Assembly: GCA_963781345.1 (NCBI GenBank)
Contig: CAWAFQ010000001.1
Coordinates: 186,001 to 250,000 of the forward strand
Reading direction: 5' to 3'
From: JBBRHQ01 sp963781345
GTDB taxonomy: Bacteria > Actinomycetota > Thermoleophilia > Solirubrobacterales > 70-9
DNA length: 64,000 nucleotides
A program made the position numbers and the translations under genes. This document shows, piece by piece, positions 43,053 to 51,814 of this stretch (the stretch's first letter is position 1; each line of letters opens with the position of its first letter). Below the pieces are notes generated by a model that ran no database searches, was not told the origin of the DNA, and saw nothing but the letters and a program-made list of their open reading frames with translations.

Positions 43053-44036
43053 GTGAGGGAGTTCGTCACCCAGGTACTCGGTGCCACCCGCGCGACCGCC
43101 TCGGTGATGGCGCGGGACCTGCTCGGCTCCCGAGCCGAGGACCCGCTGGCCGAGCGCGACCCGCAGTTCATCCGCGAGACCCTGCCGGGGTTAGGCCGCC
43201 TGGCACAGCTCTACTTCCGCCCAAAGGTGCGGGGGCTCGAGCAGATCCCGGCCGAGGGGCCGGTGCTACTGGTCGGCAACCACTCGGGCGGGACACTGAT
43301 CGCCGACACTTTCGCCTTCGCCTACAGCTTCTATGACCACTTCGGGCCCGACCGGCTGTTCCACCAGCTCGCCCACGATCTCGTCTTCCAGGTGCCAGGC
43401 CTCGCACCCCTGCGCAAGTACGGGACGATCCCGGCCAAACACGAGAACGCGACGGCGGCGCTGGGTAAGGGCGCGGCGCTCCTGGTCTACCCCGGCGGGG
43501 ACCACGAGACCTACCGCCCCTCCTGGCGATCCGGGGAAATCGACTTCGGCCACCGCAGCGGCTTCGTCCGCCTGGCGCTGGTGGCCGACGTGCCGATCGT
43601 TCCGGTCGTCGCGATCGGGGGTCAGGAGACCGCCCTCTTCCTGACCCGCGGCGAGCGGCTCTCTCACCTCCTTGCCCTCGACCGGCTGTTGCGTCTCAAG
43701 GTCGTGCCGATCCAAATTGCGCCTCCCTTCGGCCTCACGGTGCTCGACTTCCCGGGCCGGATCCCGCTGCCCTCCCAGATCACGATCCAGGTTCTGCCCA
43801 GGATCGACCTACGCCGCCGGTTCGGCCCCGACCCTGACGAGGAGGCGGTCTACCACGCGGTCACGGCAATGATGCAGGAGGCGCTCGACGAGCTCTCGGC
43901 CGAGCGTGACCTGCCGGTAATCGGCACACTCGGCTCGCGCCACGAGGAGAGCGAAGTCGTCGAGGAGCTCGAGCACGGTGGCCTCGAGCGCGAGGTCGAG
44001 GCGGCGATCGAGGCCGAGAGCCCCCGGCACGGCTAG
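43053..44036 (+). CDS. Lysophospholipid acyltransferase family protein, copy 2
   Basis: 327 residues from GTG 43053. The protein matches copy 1 (4911-5894) except near the start (MREFVTQV against MREMFTQV), at two residues mid-protein (VFQVPG against VFGVPG) and at the last two residues. Catalytic blocks (NHSGG, YPGGDHETYR, VPVVAIGG) are identical. At DNA level there are roughly a dozen differences over 984 bp, several in the first 30 bp, while the flanks are unrelated. Here it is the third gene of the tetR-hydrolase-acyltransferase operon, probably the original setting. The strip 44037-44179 has only a short minus-strand frame ending RVFDWLDQTLRQT, perhaps a hydrolase gene remnant. Confidence 0.82.
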   Translation: MREFVTQVLGATRATASVMARDLLGSRAEDPLAERDPQFIRETLPGLGRLAQLYFRPKVRGLEQIPAEGPVLLVGNHSGGTLIADTFAFAYSFYDHFGPDRLFHQLAHDLVFQVPGLAPLRKYGTIPAKHENATAALGKGAALLVYPGGDHETYRPSWRSGEIDFGHRSGFVRLALVADVPIVPVVAIGGQETALFLTRGERLSHLLALDRLLRLKVVPIQIAPPFGLTVLDFPGRIPLPSQITIQVLPRIDLRRRFGPDPDEEAVYHAVTAMMQEALDELSAERDLPVIGTLGSRHEESEVVEELEHGGLEREVEAAIEAESPRHG

Positions 44037-44179
44037 GTCTGCCGCAGGGTCTGGTCCAGCCAGTCGAAGACGCGCTGGTTGGCACCCCTATCTCTCCTGA
44101 GCTCATCGGGCTCAACTGAACTGGATGGGCTGCTCAAGGACGTGGGAAGGGGGTAACCCGATCGTCGGTGATGTCGGGG

Positions 44180-45499
44180 TTACGTCAGCGCGAGGTCCCG
44201 CGCCGAGCTCCCCTGCGATCCGCCGCCGGGCTGCTCGAGCCACCCGTGCAGGCGCTCATAGACCTCGGGGTGGTTCAGCAGCGCCAGGTGGTGGGCGGGA
44301 CTGACATGGTGCCCGTGCTTGGCCTCGAATGGCATCTGGCGGGTGCGGCCCTGTCCGGAGGCGCTGGGCGTCAGCACGAGAATGTCCCCAAGCAGGCGCC
44401 CCAGGGGATGGCGCGGGCTGCGGGTGATGGTGGCTGAGACGAAGCAGTGCGTCGCTCCCTCCAATAGCGGCACCTCCTTGCATGCCGCCGCGCGCAAAGC
44501 GCTGGGGTCGCGGCCCCGCCAGTCCTCGTCGACCAGCGAGCCGTAGCGGAGGTCGCGTATGCCGGCAGAGCGCCGGCGCAGGAATGCGCCGAGCATCCGC
44601 GTCTCGGGCAGCGCGTAAAGCGCCTCGGCAGCTATGTGAGCACCCCGCTCGAGCGGCGCGCCCAGGTGTGGCGTGCCCAGCGAGATCATGTGACGGACCC
44701 GCTCGGTCCAGCTTTGGCCGCTCTCTGACCCCTGGTGGCCGGCGCTGCGCGCAATCAGACCGCCCATCGAGTGACCCACGAGCGCGATCTCTGAAACCTC
44801 CACCGGCCACGCCCCCACCAGCTCCTCGAGCAGCGCCGCGACCGACCGACCGTTTTCAGAGATGTGCAGGCCGGTGTTGTAGCGCAGATATACGGGGGTG
44901 TAGCCAAGATCCGAGGCCAGACGTGCACCGTAGTTGTCGCCGGGGTGCTCGCCACCCCGATCCCAGTAGAACTCGGTCCCCATCAGGCCGTGCAGGAAGA
45001 CGACCACTCGAACCGTCGCGTCGGGGAACGCCGTACGAAGCGAGCCCGAATCAATAGCCACGGCCTCGCCTTCGACACGGACCGAGGCGGGCTGGTGAAG
45101 CTCGCTTCCCGCGCTCTCCAGCCGGTCGCCGATCAGGCCGTTGAGGGCAGCGATCATGGCGCTCCCCGAGCGCGTGGTCGATAGCAGAGCCTCTTGCCCA
45201 ACCCCCCGCCTCTCCATGGTTGCGTCGGCGGCCCGTCCCAACAGCCCAGCGCCGGAGGCGATCGCGCCGTAGGCGCCGCGCGAGAGCGCGTCGTGGATGA
45301 CCTGGACAGGGCGGCCCGCCGGCCCCACGCCCCGGAAGGCGCGCTGGGCGATGCCTAGGTGCATCTCGCGGATGCCGGCGGGGAAGCTCCGTAGCTCCTC
45401 GAAGGCAAGCGCGCTCAGTGCCCGCAGCTCATCTGGCCCGCGAGCTGCCGTCCCCGGGTCGTCGCGGACATGGGCGCTGGTCAGGTCGGTGCCAGTCAT
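44180..45499 (-). CDS. Lipase / PGAP1-like alpha/beta hydrolase
   Basis: 439 residues from ATG 45499 with a GGAGG ribosome site. 'VRVVVFLHGLMGTEFYWDRG' has the oxyanion HG, and 'EIALVGHSMGGLIARSAGHQ' the GHSMGG nucleophile elbow, followed by 'MISLGTPHLGAPLERGAH', the typical sequence after the elbow in triacylglycerol-lipase and PGAP1-like proteins. 'MPFEAKHGHHVSPAHHLALL' probably supplies the His. The first 150 residues are an extra helical domain (ALSALAFEELRSFPAGIREM). No clear signal peptide. A related AB-hydrolase operon lies immediately left, convergent. Confidence 0.78.
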   Translation of the reverse strand: MTGTDLTSAHVRDDPGTAARGPDELRALSALAFEELRSFPAGIREMHLGIAQRAFRGVGPAGRPVQVIHDALSRGAYGAIASGAGLLGRAADATMERRGVGQEALLSTTRSGSAMIAALNGLIGDRLESAGSELHQPASVRVEGEAVAIDSGSLRTAFPDATVRVVVFLHGLMGTEFYWDRGGEHPGDNYGARLASDLGYTPVYLRYNTGLHISENGRSVAALLEELVGAWPVEVSEIALVGHSMGGLIARSAGHQGSESGQSWTERVRHMISLGTPHLGAPLERGAHIAAEALYALPETRMLGAFLRRRSAGIRDLRYGSLVDEDWRGRDPSALRAAACKEVPLLEGATHCFVSATITRSPRHPLGRLLGDILVLTPSASGQGRTRQMPFEAKHGHHVSPAHHLALLNHPEVYERLHGWLEQPGGGSQGSSARDLALT

Positions 45500-45566
45500 G
45501 CGGGTCCTCCAATCCGTGCTGGATGCCGATCAAGGTGACAGTACTCCGCGACCCGGTCTGCGCGGC

Positions 45567-46758
45567 CTACGGGCGGTTGCGCCCGAAGCGGTCGTGCGCT
45601 CGGACCCATTCCTCGGCGAGAATCGCCCATCCGAGCGAGAGCTCGCCACAGAGCACGGTCGCGGCGACGATCTCGGCGAGCTTGCGAACCTTTCCAGTCC
45701 CGTAGCAACCGAGCAGCTCCAGGCACTCGCGCTGGGTGGCGAGCCCGGTGCCGCCGCCGTAGCTGGCGACGATCAGCGACGGGAGCGTGATCGAGCCGTA
45801 GTAGTCGCCGTTGGGGAGGAGCTCGCTGAAGCCGAGGGCCGCTGAGGACTCCGCGACATTGGCCACGTCCTGGCCGGTGGCGATGAAAAGCGCGGCGATC
45901 CCATTGGCCGACTGTAGGCCGTTGTTGTTGACGCCGGACATGAAACCGCCGAGGTTGGACACCTGCCGCGCCCGGAAGAGTTTGTCGCCGGTCGTGTGCA
46001 TGTGCTTCTCGATCAGCGCAGCCGAGATCATCACCTCGGCGACGACGCGTTTGCCGCGAGTATGCAACACGTTGACCCGCGAGCTCTTCTTGTCGGTGGC
46101 GAAGTTCGACTCCAGATAGAAGTCGGTGATGCCCTCGTAGTTGGAGGTAATCCAGGCGCAGGCCGCGGCTGTCGCCTTGCTCGTGAGGTTCTGCCCCGCA
46201 GCGTCCCCCGTCGTGTAATCAAAGCGCGTGAACAGGATTCGGCTTGCCGAGTACTGCTCGATGCCGCGCAGCCGACCGGACCGCGTGGTGGTCTCCGCCG
46301 CCTGTTTGATCTCCGCGAAGTGCTCGGCCAGCCATTCCCCGAAGGCTCGCGCCTCTCGCGCGTCTTCAAACACGAACGCGGGGGCGCGCTGCATCGCATC
46401 GTCCAAAATGGTGGTCGTTAACGCCACCCGCCTCGCGCAGCGTCTTCATGCCGCGGTTGTAGCTCGCGACGAGGGTGCCCTCGGTCGTCGCCAGGGGCAC
46501 GAAGAACTCGCCCTGCGCGTGCTCCCCGTTGACGAGCAGCGGCCCGGCGATGCCGATCGGCACCTGTGCGACCCCTGTGAAGTGCTCGATGTTGCCGGCG
46601 AGAACCGATGGATCGAAGGATTGCTGGGAGACATGCTTCAAGCCCACGCCGGTCTGCTCTCGCAAGAAGGCTCGGCGAGCCTCGGCGGCCTCGGGCGTGT
46701 AGTCGTTCTCGCCCTCTTCGCGCGGAATCTTCTTGCGTCTCGCCGGAGGGGTTGTCAC
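45567..46758 (-). pseudogene. Hydroxymethylglutaryl-CoA reductase, one frameshift
   Basis: From GTG 46758 the first 110 residues give 'GVGLKHVSQQSFDPSVLAGN', 'IGIAGPLLVNGEHAQGEFFV' and 'PLATTEGTLVASYNRGMK', the CoA/HMG-binding part with the catalytic Glu. At about 46425 one missing base shifts the frame; it resumes as 'TTTILDDAMQRAPAFVFEDA', then 'YTTGDAAGQNLTSKATAAAC' (D-A-x-G-x-N motif) and 'ALIEKHMHTTGDKLFRARQV' (catalytic His) to a stop at 45567, about 396 residues in all. HMG-CoA reductase makes mevalonate. No other mevalonate-pathway gene is visible here. Because all catalytic blocks survive, a sequencing error is possible. Confidence 0.82.
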
Positions 46759-46894
46759 GTTGATGGACCCATCACTGCGCGATCAGACTTTTCTCCAATT
46801 CCGGCAAGCTCGACACCGAGACGACAGATGCAAACCAAGCACGCCCGCCGACGCTGAGGAGCATCCCGAAACTCGTCGACCTCCGGGACCGTCC

Positions 46895-48292
46895 CTAGCC
46901 GCCGATCTTCTTCAGGAAGGGGATCAGGTGGTTGACGAATGCGTTACTGGGGGCCGCGGAATTCGGGTCATTGTGCGCGTAGGTGCTGGCCCGGTTGATC
47001 AGCGTCAGGTTGCGCTTTGGGATGTGCGACTGCTGGGCGAGGGTTGTGGCGGCGTCGAGAACCCTCTGTCCGCCCAGAGCGGCGCCGAAGGCATAGATCC
47101 GCATCCGCTTCGAGAGATCGTCGCCGTGGGTCGCGCGCACATTGAGGATGCTCTGCGCGTCGTTGGCGTTGCCGTCGGCGACCGCGCCGGCATCGATCGT
47201 CAAGCGCGAGGGGTGATACCAGGCGGTGCCGTCAAGGCCCTTCAGGCCCCAGCCGGCGAACATCTTGGCGTAGCGCTGAATCGGGGTGATCGCGCCGGCT
47301 CTGACCCAACGCCTGGGATTACCGCTAGCGGCCAGCCGGCCGACGTGGGCCTGGAAGGCGGCCAGCTCGGGGGGCGAGGTCTTGGTGTCGAGCGCGTAGC
47401 CGTATGAAGCTTCGTTGTCCGCCGGGACCGGGGGCTTGAGGTTCGACGGCAGCAGCGGGAAGCTCTGCAGCAGCGAGGCACCGTGCGGATCCTTCACCAC
47501 CGTGAGCGAACCGGTCGTGTTGAACAGCCCGGTGAACGGCGACGGGATCCCGCCGAAGGCGCGCCAGGGCGAGGAGGCCTGCAGGTTCTGCAGCGACAGA
47601 GTCGCTGCTTCCGGGGTCACCGGGGTGGGGCCGCTGCCGCCGTCGATGTAGACGAGCCCCGAGAGGCCCTTGGCACCCGGCTTGCCGTTGAAGTCCCAGG
47701 TCGCATAGGCGGTCGTGATCGAGCCTCCGAGGGAGTGGCCGCCGACGACGACGTGGCGACCTTGCGCCATCGCGGACAGCACGACGCGGCGAAGGTCGCC
47801 GACCTCGGTCTTCATCCCCCAGTCGCGCGCGTAGCCGACGCTGGCGTCAGGGATCGTCTGGAAGTGGTTGGTGATGGTCGGGTCCGTGAGCCAGCCGAGG
47901 TAGTAGTCATAGACCTGCTTCGGCGTCGCCTTTCCGGCCTTGGCGCGGTCATAGACCGAGTGGTCCTCGAGCAGGTTCTCGCGGCGCTCGACCGCCCAGA
48001 CCTGCCAGCCCTTGGCCTTCTGCACGATGGTCTTGGCCAGCGGCTCGAAGTAGGCGGCGCTGGCGGAGGTGCCGGGATTGAGCACGAGGATGTTCTGCGC
48101 GTCCGCCGGGCCCGTCTCGAGAATGCCCACCTTGTCGTACTTGGCGGGGGTGCCGGGTGAGGTGGCGCCCTGGATGCGGTGGAACCTGACGAAGGGGGCC
48201 GAGATCGCCGAGGGGACGAAGACCGCGAAGCACAGCCCGACCGCTGCCGCGACGAGCGCGAGCCGCATACTCCTGACACCGCTTGAACGCAT
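46895..48292 (-). CDS. Secreted alpha/beta hydrolase
   Basis: 465 residues from ATG 48292 (GGAGGAAGG ribosome site; ATG 48268 is possible). The N-terminal signal peptide is 'LALVAAAVGLCFAVFVPSAIS'. The hydrolase core has 'NILVLNPGTSASAAYFEPLA' and 'GRHVVVGGHSLGGSITTAYA' (nucleophile Ser in GGHSLGG), and 'LTLINRASTYAHNDPNSAAP' holds a likely terminal His. Large insertions between strands (residues 225-370) form a lid. It is probably exported; substrate unknown, perhaps lipids or polyesters. The next gene upstream (48344) is on the same strand, 51 bp away. Confidence 0.75.
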   Translation of the reverse strand: MRSSGVRSMRLALVAAAVGLCFAVFVPSAISAPFVRFHRIQGATSPGTPAKYDKVGILETGPADAQNILVLNPGTSASAAYFEPLAKTIVQKAKGWQVWAVERRENLLEDHSVYDRAKAGKATPKQVYDYYLGWLTDPTITNHFQTIPDASVGYARDWGMKTEVGDLRRVVLSAMAQGRHVVVGGHSLGGSITTAYATWDFNGKPGAKGLSGLVYIDGGSGPTPVTPEAATLSLQNLQASSPWRAFGGIPSPFTGLFNTTGSLTVVKDPHGASLLQSFPLLPSNLKPPVPADNEASYGYALDTKTSPPELAAFQAHVGRLAASGNPRRWVRAGAITPIQRYAKMFAGWGLKGLDGTAWYHPSRLTIDAGAVADGNANDAQSILNVRATHGDDLSKRMRIYAFGAALGGQRVLDAATTLAQQSHIPKRNLTLINRASTYAHNDPNSAAPSNAFVNHLIPFLKKIGG

Positions 48293-48343
48293 CCCTTCCT
48301 CCTGTCCCGAAACTCGTGAAACTCGTAGTCCTGCGTTCCCGCC

Positions 48344-48676
48344 CTATTTCTCGCTCAGGGACTTCCCGGCGCTGTCTACGACCTTGCGAATGAAGTCGTA
48401 CTGCGCGTGGACCAGGCGGTCGGACATCTCCAGGGCCGAGTCGATGATCTCCTGGCGCCTGGACGGGCCCTCGTCGTGCGGCAACGCTGGCAACACTCGG
48501 TCGACGCTGTCGACGAACTTGTGCACCGCCTCGATCGCGGCCCGCTGACCGTCTTCGACGGATTGCAGTACCTCCTCAGACAGTTCAACCGCCCTGTCGG
48601 CCCCGGTCTTGGACTCGGCCTTGGACTTGGCCGGCGCTCTTGCCTTCGTGCTTCGTTGAGTCTTGGTTGCGGCCAT
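48344..48676 (-). CDS. Small phasin-like helical protein, function unknown
   Basis: 110 residues from ATG 48676. The first 30 residues are Lys/Ala/Thr-rich (AATKTQRSTKARAPAKSKAE), and the rest is amphipathic helix: 'RAVELSEEVLQSVEDGQRAA', 'AVHKFVDSVDRVLPALPHDE', 'MSDRLVHAQYDFIRKVVDSA'. Length and helical pattern resemble phasins or other granule-surface proteins, with a histone-like basic tail, but there is no signature that proves it. It may be co-transcribed with the secreted hydrolase downstream. Confidence 0.6.
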   Translation of the reverse strand: MAATKTQRSTKARAPAKSKAESKTGADRAVELSEEVLQSVEDGQRAAIEAVHKFVDSVDRVLPALPHDEGPSRRQEIIDSALEMSDRLVHAQYDFIRKVVDSAGKSLSEK

Positions 48677-48937
48677 TGTCAACGCTCCCCTCAGGAGTTC
48701 GGTTTGTTAGCAACGACACTACGCCGAGTCAAAGCGGCCGACACCCGTATATGTCCACCGACTTATTGCGGAAACCCCGCATGCCTCGAGTAGCTTCTCC
48801 TGAGCCCCCAGCTGAAGGTCTCGTGGGACGCATCCGAGCAGTCGGTCTTGTTGGCCGATCTTTGGACCGTCGTCCTGCTCGCCTCGGCTAATGATGGTGT
48901 AACGAGGACCTCGAGCAGCCGGCTTGGACCCCGCCCC

Positions 48938-49090
48938 AGCTCCGCAACCGTCTCGGAGGCGGTCGCAGATGCCTTCGAGAACACGAAAGCCCTCCGCAAG
49001 GAGGGCTCAGTGGTGGTCGTGAGAGACATAGCGGGGGCCCGATTCGTCTCTCGCGACCACCCACGGATAATCGAGCGAGTGGCGGTCTGA
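48938..49090 (+). pseudogene. 3' remnant of a serine recombinase gene containing junction site 6 (L2-R2)
   Basis: The frame ATVSEAVADAFENTKALRKE matches the tail of the longer remnant at 55520-55794, itself similar to the C-terminal end of large serine recombinases. It runs through a GCAA-loop hairpin (48988-49007) into the 50-bp near-palindrome 49012-49061: arms GGTGGTCGTGAGAGAC and GTCTCTCGCGACCACC differ by one base as inverted repeats, with an 18-bp spacer containing GGGGGCCC. The remainder of 48677-48937 shows nothing else. Confidence 0.65.
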
Positions 49091-49156
49091 GTCACTCGTC
49101 CAGGGGTACTCGTTCCGGGCCGCTCCGGTGACTCCGCTGGCCGAGCGGTGGGTGCC

Positions 49157-49669
49157 CTAGCGCAGACGGTCGATCAGCGCCTCGGTCGTGCTGACCGACA
49201 GGTTCGCCAGCGCCATAGCCCGAGCGACGGCATCGACGGCGGCCAGCTCCTGCGTCGTCAGTCGATCGGCGGCGTTGGCCGCCACATCGGCAGGGATCGG
49301 CCCCCGGAAGCGTGCTTCGGCCAGCGCTATGGCATAGACGACCGCGGCGCGATTTCGATCATCAAGCGTTGCGAGATCGCCCAAGCCGATCGCTTCCAGC
49401 TCGTCTGAGGTAACGCCGGAGCGGATCGCCCAGCGCTCGTGCACGCGGCTGCATCCGCTGCAGGAGTTGACTCGGCTGACCGCGACCATTACGCGCTCGC
49501 GAAGCTCGGGATCAAGGCCACCGCGCAGATAGACGGAGCTGAGTGAGGCGGCCCGCCGCGCGACGCCCCTGAGATCCTCCAGCGCCTCCCTCGGAGAAGC
49601 GAAGGTGCGCGGCGTCTGGTCGAGCTGCGCGGCTATTGGACCTAGGTGATCGTCATCGGACTGCCGCAT
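49157..49669 (-). CDS. AhpD-like / carboxymuconolactone decarboxylase family protein, copy 2
   Basis: 170 residues from ATG 49669. Nearly the same as copy 1 (33799-34323), with the same redox motif 'SRVNSCSGCSRVHERWAIRS' and C-terminus TEALIDRLR. Differences are scattered. The 65 bp after its stop match the sequence left of the IS481 element, and here CCTAGC at the stop codon is single, i.e. the uninterrupted target. Its operon partner is lost: only the last 13 codons of the DsrE gene remain upstream (49682-49724). Confidence 0.8.
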   Translation of the reverse strand: MRQSDDDHLGPIAAQLDQTPRTFASPREALEDLRGVARRAASLSSVYLRGGLDPELRERVMVAVSRVNSCSGCSRVHERWAIRSGVTSDELEAIGLGDLATLDDRNRAAVVYAIALAEARFRGPIPADVAANAADRLTTQELAAVDAVARAMALANLSVSTTEALIDRLR

Positions 49670-49681
49670 GAACCGCCGCGC

Positions 49682-49724
49682 CTTCAGTAGCTGAAAGTCG
49701 TCGCCCCCTCAGCGGCGAACTCCG
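49682..49724 (-). pseudogene. Remnant of dsrE 3' end
   Basis: The minus strand reads EFAAEGATTFSY and stop, identical to the end of the DsrE gene at 34326-34694, then loses similarity at about 49725, just before the molybdopterin oxidoreductase gene end (49731). It marks the right edge of the duplicated AhpD block. Confidence 0.8.
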
Positions 49725-49730
49725 GAGATT

Positions 49731-51809
49731 CTATCGCCGGGGGCCCGCCGACATCGCGAACCTGTTGACCGAGACCTCGACCCCGTGGACGGAGGTGCTC
49801 TCCCCCATGTCGGCTTTGGCGCCCGGGTTGAGCACGTTCACATTGGCCCCCTCCGGCTCACGTCTTGGCCAGCGCCCCTTCGGGGAGAGGGCAACTCCCG
49901 GCGGCACGGCCTCGGAGAGGCGGGCCGCGAGCGAGAGCCTCCCGGTCTCGTTCTCGAGCACCACCTTCTCGCCATCGGCAATGCCGAGATCGGCAGCGTC
50001 GCTGGGATGCAGCAGCACGGTCGCCTCACCGAGCCGGGCGTTGATCTTCCGGTCATTGCTGAAAGTGCTGTTCAGCATCCACGGGGAGGCCGGCGAGAGC
50101 AAACGTAGTCGGCCGGGCTGTGGCCGCGGATCGGCATGCGGCTGCGGGACCCGGGGATGGCCCGCGGCCTCGGCTCCGTCCGAGGCGAGTTCGATCTTCC
50201 CGCTCGGCGTCGGAAAGTCGAGATCGCGAAACTGGATGGCAGGCTGCGGTGACATCGGCACGGTGCCCTTGGCGGCCAGGGAGTCGAAGTCCTCCTCGAT
50301 CCCCGTCTGGCGGATCAACTCCGAGATGATCTCGTGATCGCTCTCGAAGAGCTCGGGGTTGGTGAAACCCATTTTCGCCGCCAGACGTCGGAAGATCTCC
50401 TGATTGGGGAGCGAATCGCCAAGCGGAGCCAGCGCCCCCACCTGGGCCGACAGCGAGTGGGCGAAGTAGGAGGCGACGAGATCGTCGAACTCGAGGAAGC
50501 TCGACGCCGGCAGCACGTAGTCGGCGAAGTCGGTCGTGTCGGTCTCAAAGAGGTCGATCGCCACCGTCAGCAGGTCGTCTCGCCGCAGTGCCTGGCGCAG
50601 CCGCGCCTGCTCGGGGTTCGAGGCCGCCAGGTTGATGTTCCAGCAGACCAGCGCCTGGGCGCGCTGGCGATCCTCGAGCCTGGCCGCGAGGTCCATGTGG
50701 CTGACGGAGCGCGGAGGACCGCTGCGCAGGTGGTCCGCGCAGAGGTAGGCCTGGTCGATCCCCCTCAGCCCGAGCCCGTTGAGATAGAGAAAGCCCGTTC
50801 CCGGTTTGCCGATGTTGGCGGTGAGTGCCGGCAGCAGGGCGCAGCTGCGCATAGCGTTGCCACCCTGCGCCTGTCGCTGGAAGCCCTGCCCCAGCCAGAG
50901 CAGCGAGGGGCCCTCCGCGTATGCCCGGGCCGCCTCCTCGACCAGCGCTGATGAGACGCCGGTGACCTCCTCGGTCCAGGCGGGCGAACACGAAGCGATC
51001 GAGGCCTCGAGCTCCCTGAAACCCACCGTGTGGCGGGCGACGAATTCCCGGTTGAGAAGCTCCTCGCGGCAGATCACGTGGAGGAGCCCGAACGCGAGGG
51101 CCGCGTCGCTGCCCGGGAACGGCTGCAGATGCAGGTCGGCGGCCTCGGCGGTGGGGGTCCTGATCGGATCGACGACGATGATCCGGGCGCCGCTCTCCGG
51201 CAACCAGTGCTGATCGGCGTGCGGGGCCGAGGCCGATGGGTTGGCGCCCCAGACCATGATGCACGCAGAGTCACCAGCGCAGCGAGGGTCGAACCCGTCC
51301 AGTGAGGTTCCGTAGACGTAGTCGAGTGCGACGTGGCCGGCGTTGTTGCAAATCGTGTCCGGCTCGACCTCGGTCGCCCCCAGCCGGTTGAAGAATCGAA
51401 GGCCGAAGTGGTAGCCGATCAGGGAGAACGTGCCCGTGTAGTGCGCGTTGAGGATCGCCTCAGGGCCCGGAGACGCTGCGATGGCACCGAGCCGCTGACC
51501 GATCTCCGCCAATGCCTCCTCCCATGTGATCCGCTCGAACTCCCCCCGGCCCTTTGCGCCGTTGCGACGAAGGGGTGAAGTCAGTCGCAGCCGCGGGTCG
51601 AGGAACGCCCCGTTGTAGCCGATCGCGCATTTGCGGCAGAGCTTCCCGCGGCTGACCGGATGATTGGGGTCGCCCCGGACCAGGGTCTTGTGCCCCTCCC
51701 GCTTGGTGACGAGTATCCCGCAGGCGTCATAGCAGTCGCGGGGGCAGGTCGTGCGAATTTCCTCGCGCCCGGGAGCGTCCACCTGGCTCGCTCTCCCTTC
51801 GCCAACCAT
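49731..51809 (-). CDS. Molybdopterin-dependent oxidoreductase (formate dehydrogenase/DMSO reductase family)
   Basis: 692 residues from ATG 51809, with ATAGGAG upstream. Cys22, Cys26, Cys30 and Cys58 ('TTCPRDCYDACG', 'RGKLCRKC') bind a [4Fe-4S] cluster. The bis-MGD domains follow ('GPEAILNAHYTGTFSLIGYH', 'DSACIMVWGANPSASAPHAD', 'IIVVDPIRTPTAEAADLHLQ', 'ALLPALTANIGKPGTGFLYL'), and the C-terminal molydopterin-binding domain includes 'VLLHPSDAADLGIADGEKVV' and 'VNVLNPGAKADMG'. There is no Tat signal, so it is cytoplasmic. The closest group is the single-subunit oxidoreductases of undefined substrate, related to polysulfide/thiosulfate reductases and FdhA. No partner subunit or cofactor gene is nearby. 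An IS110 element lies just upstream. Confidence 0.85.
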   Translation of the reverse strand: MVGEGRASQVDAPGREEIRTTCPRDCYDACGILVTKREGHKTLVRGDPNHPVSRGKLCRKCAIGYNGAFLDPRLRLTSPLRRNGAKGRGEFERITWEEALAEIGQRLGAIAASPGPEAILNAHYTGTFSLIGYHFGLRFFNRLGATEVEPDTICNNAGHVALDYVYGTSLDGFDPRCAGDSACIMVWGANPSASAPHADQHWLPESGARIIVVDPIRTPTAEAADLHLQPFPGSDAALAFGLLHVICREELLNREFVARHTVGFRELEASIASCSPAWTEEVTGVSSALVEEAARAYAEGPSLLWLGQGFQRQAQGGNAMRSCALLPALTANIGKPGTGFLYLNGLGLRGIDQAYLCADHLRSGPPRSVSHMDLAARLEDRQRAQALVCWNINLAASNPEQARLRQALRRDDLLTVAIDLFETDTTDFADYVLPASSFLEFDDLVASYFAHSLSAQVGALAPLGDSLPNQEIFRRLAAKMGFTNPELFESDHEIISELIRQTGIEEDFDSLAAKGTVPMSPQPAIQFRDLDFPTPSGKIELASDGAEAAGHPRVPQPHADPRPQPGRLRLLSPASPWMLNSTFSNDRKINARLGEATVLLHPSDAADLGIADGEKVVLENETGRLSLAARLSEAVPPGVALSPKGRWPRREPEGANVNVLNPGAKADMGESTSVHGVEVSVNRFAMSAGPRR

Positions 51810-51814
51810 CAGTT

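Noticed and set aside
48988..49007. Simple intrinsic terminator as sole meaning of the GCAA-loop hairpin
   Set aside because: It lies inside the open recombinase-tail frame in both copies and has no T-run; it may act as a terminator for the lost gene but cannot be called one with confidence.
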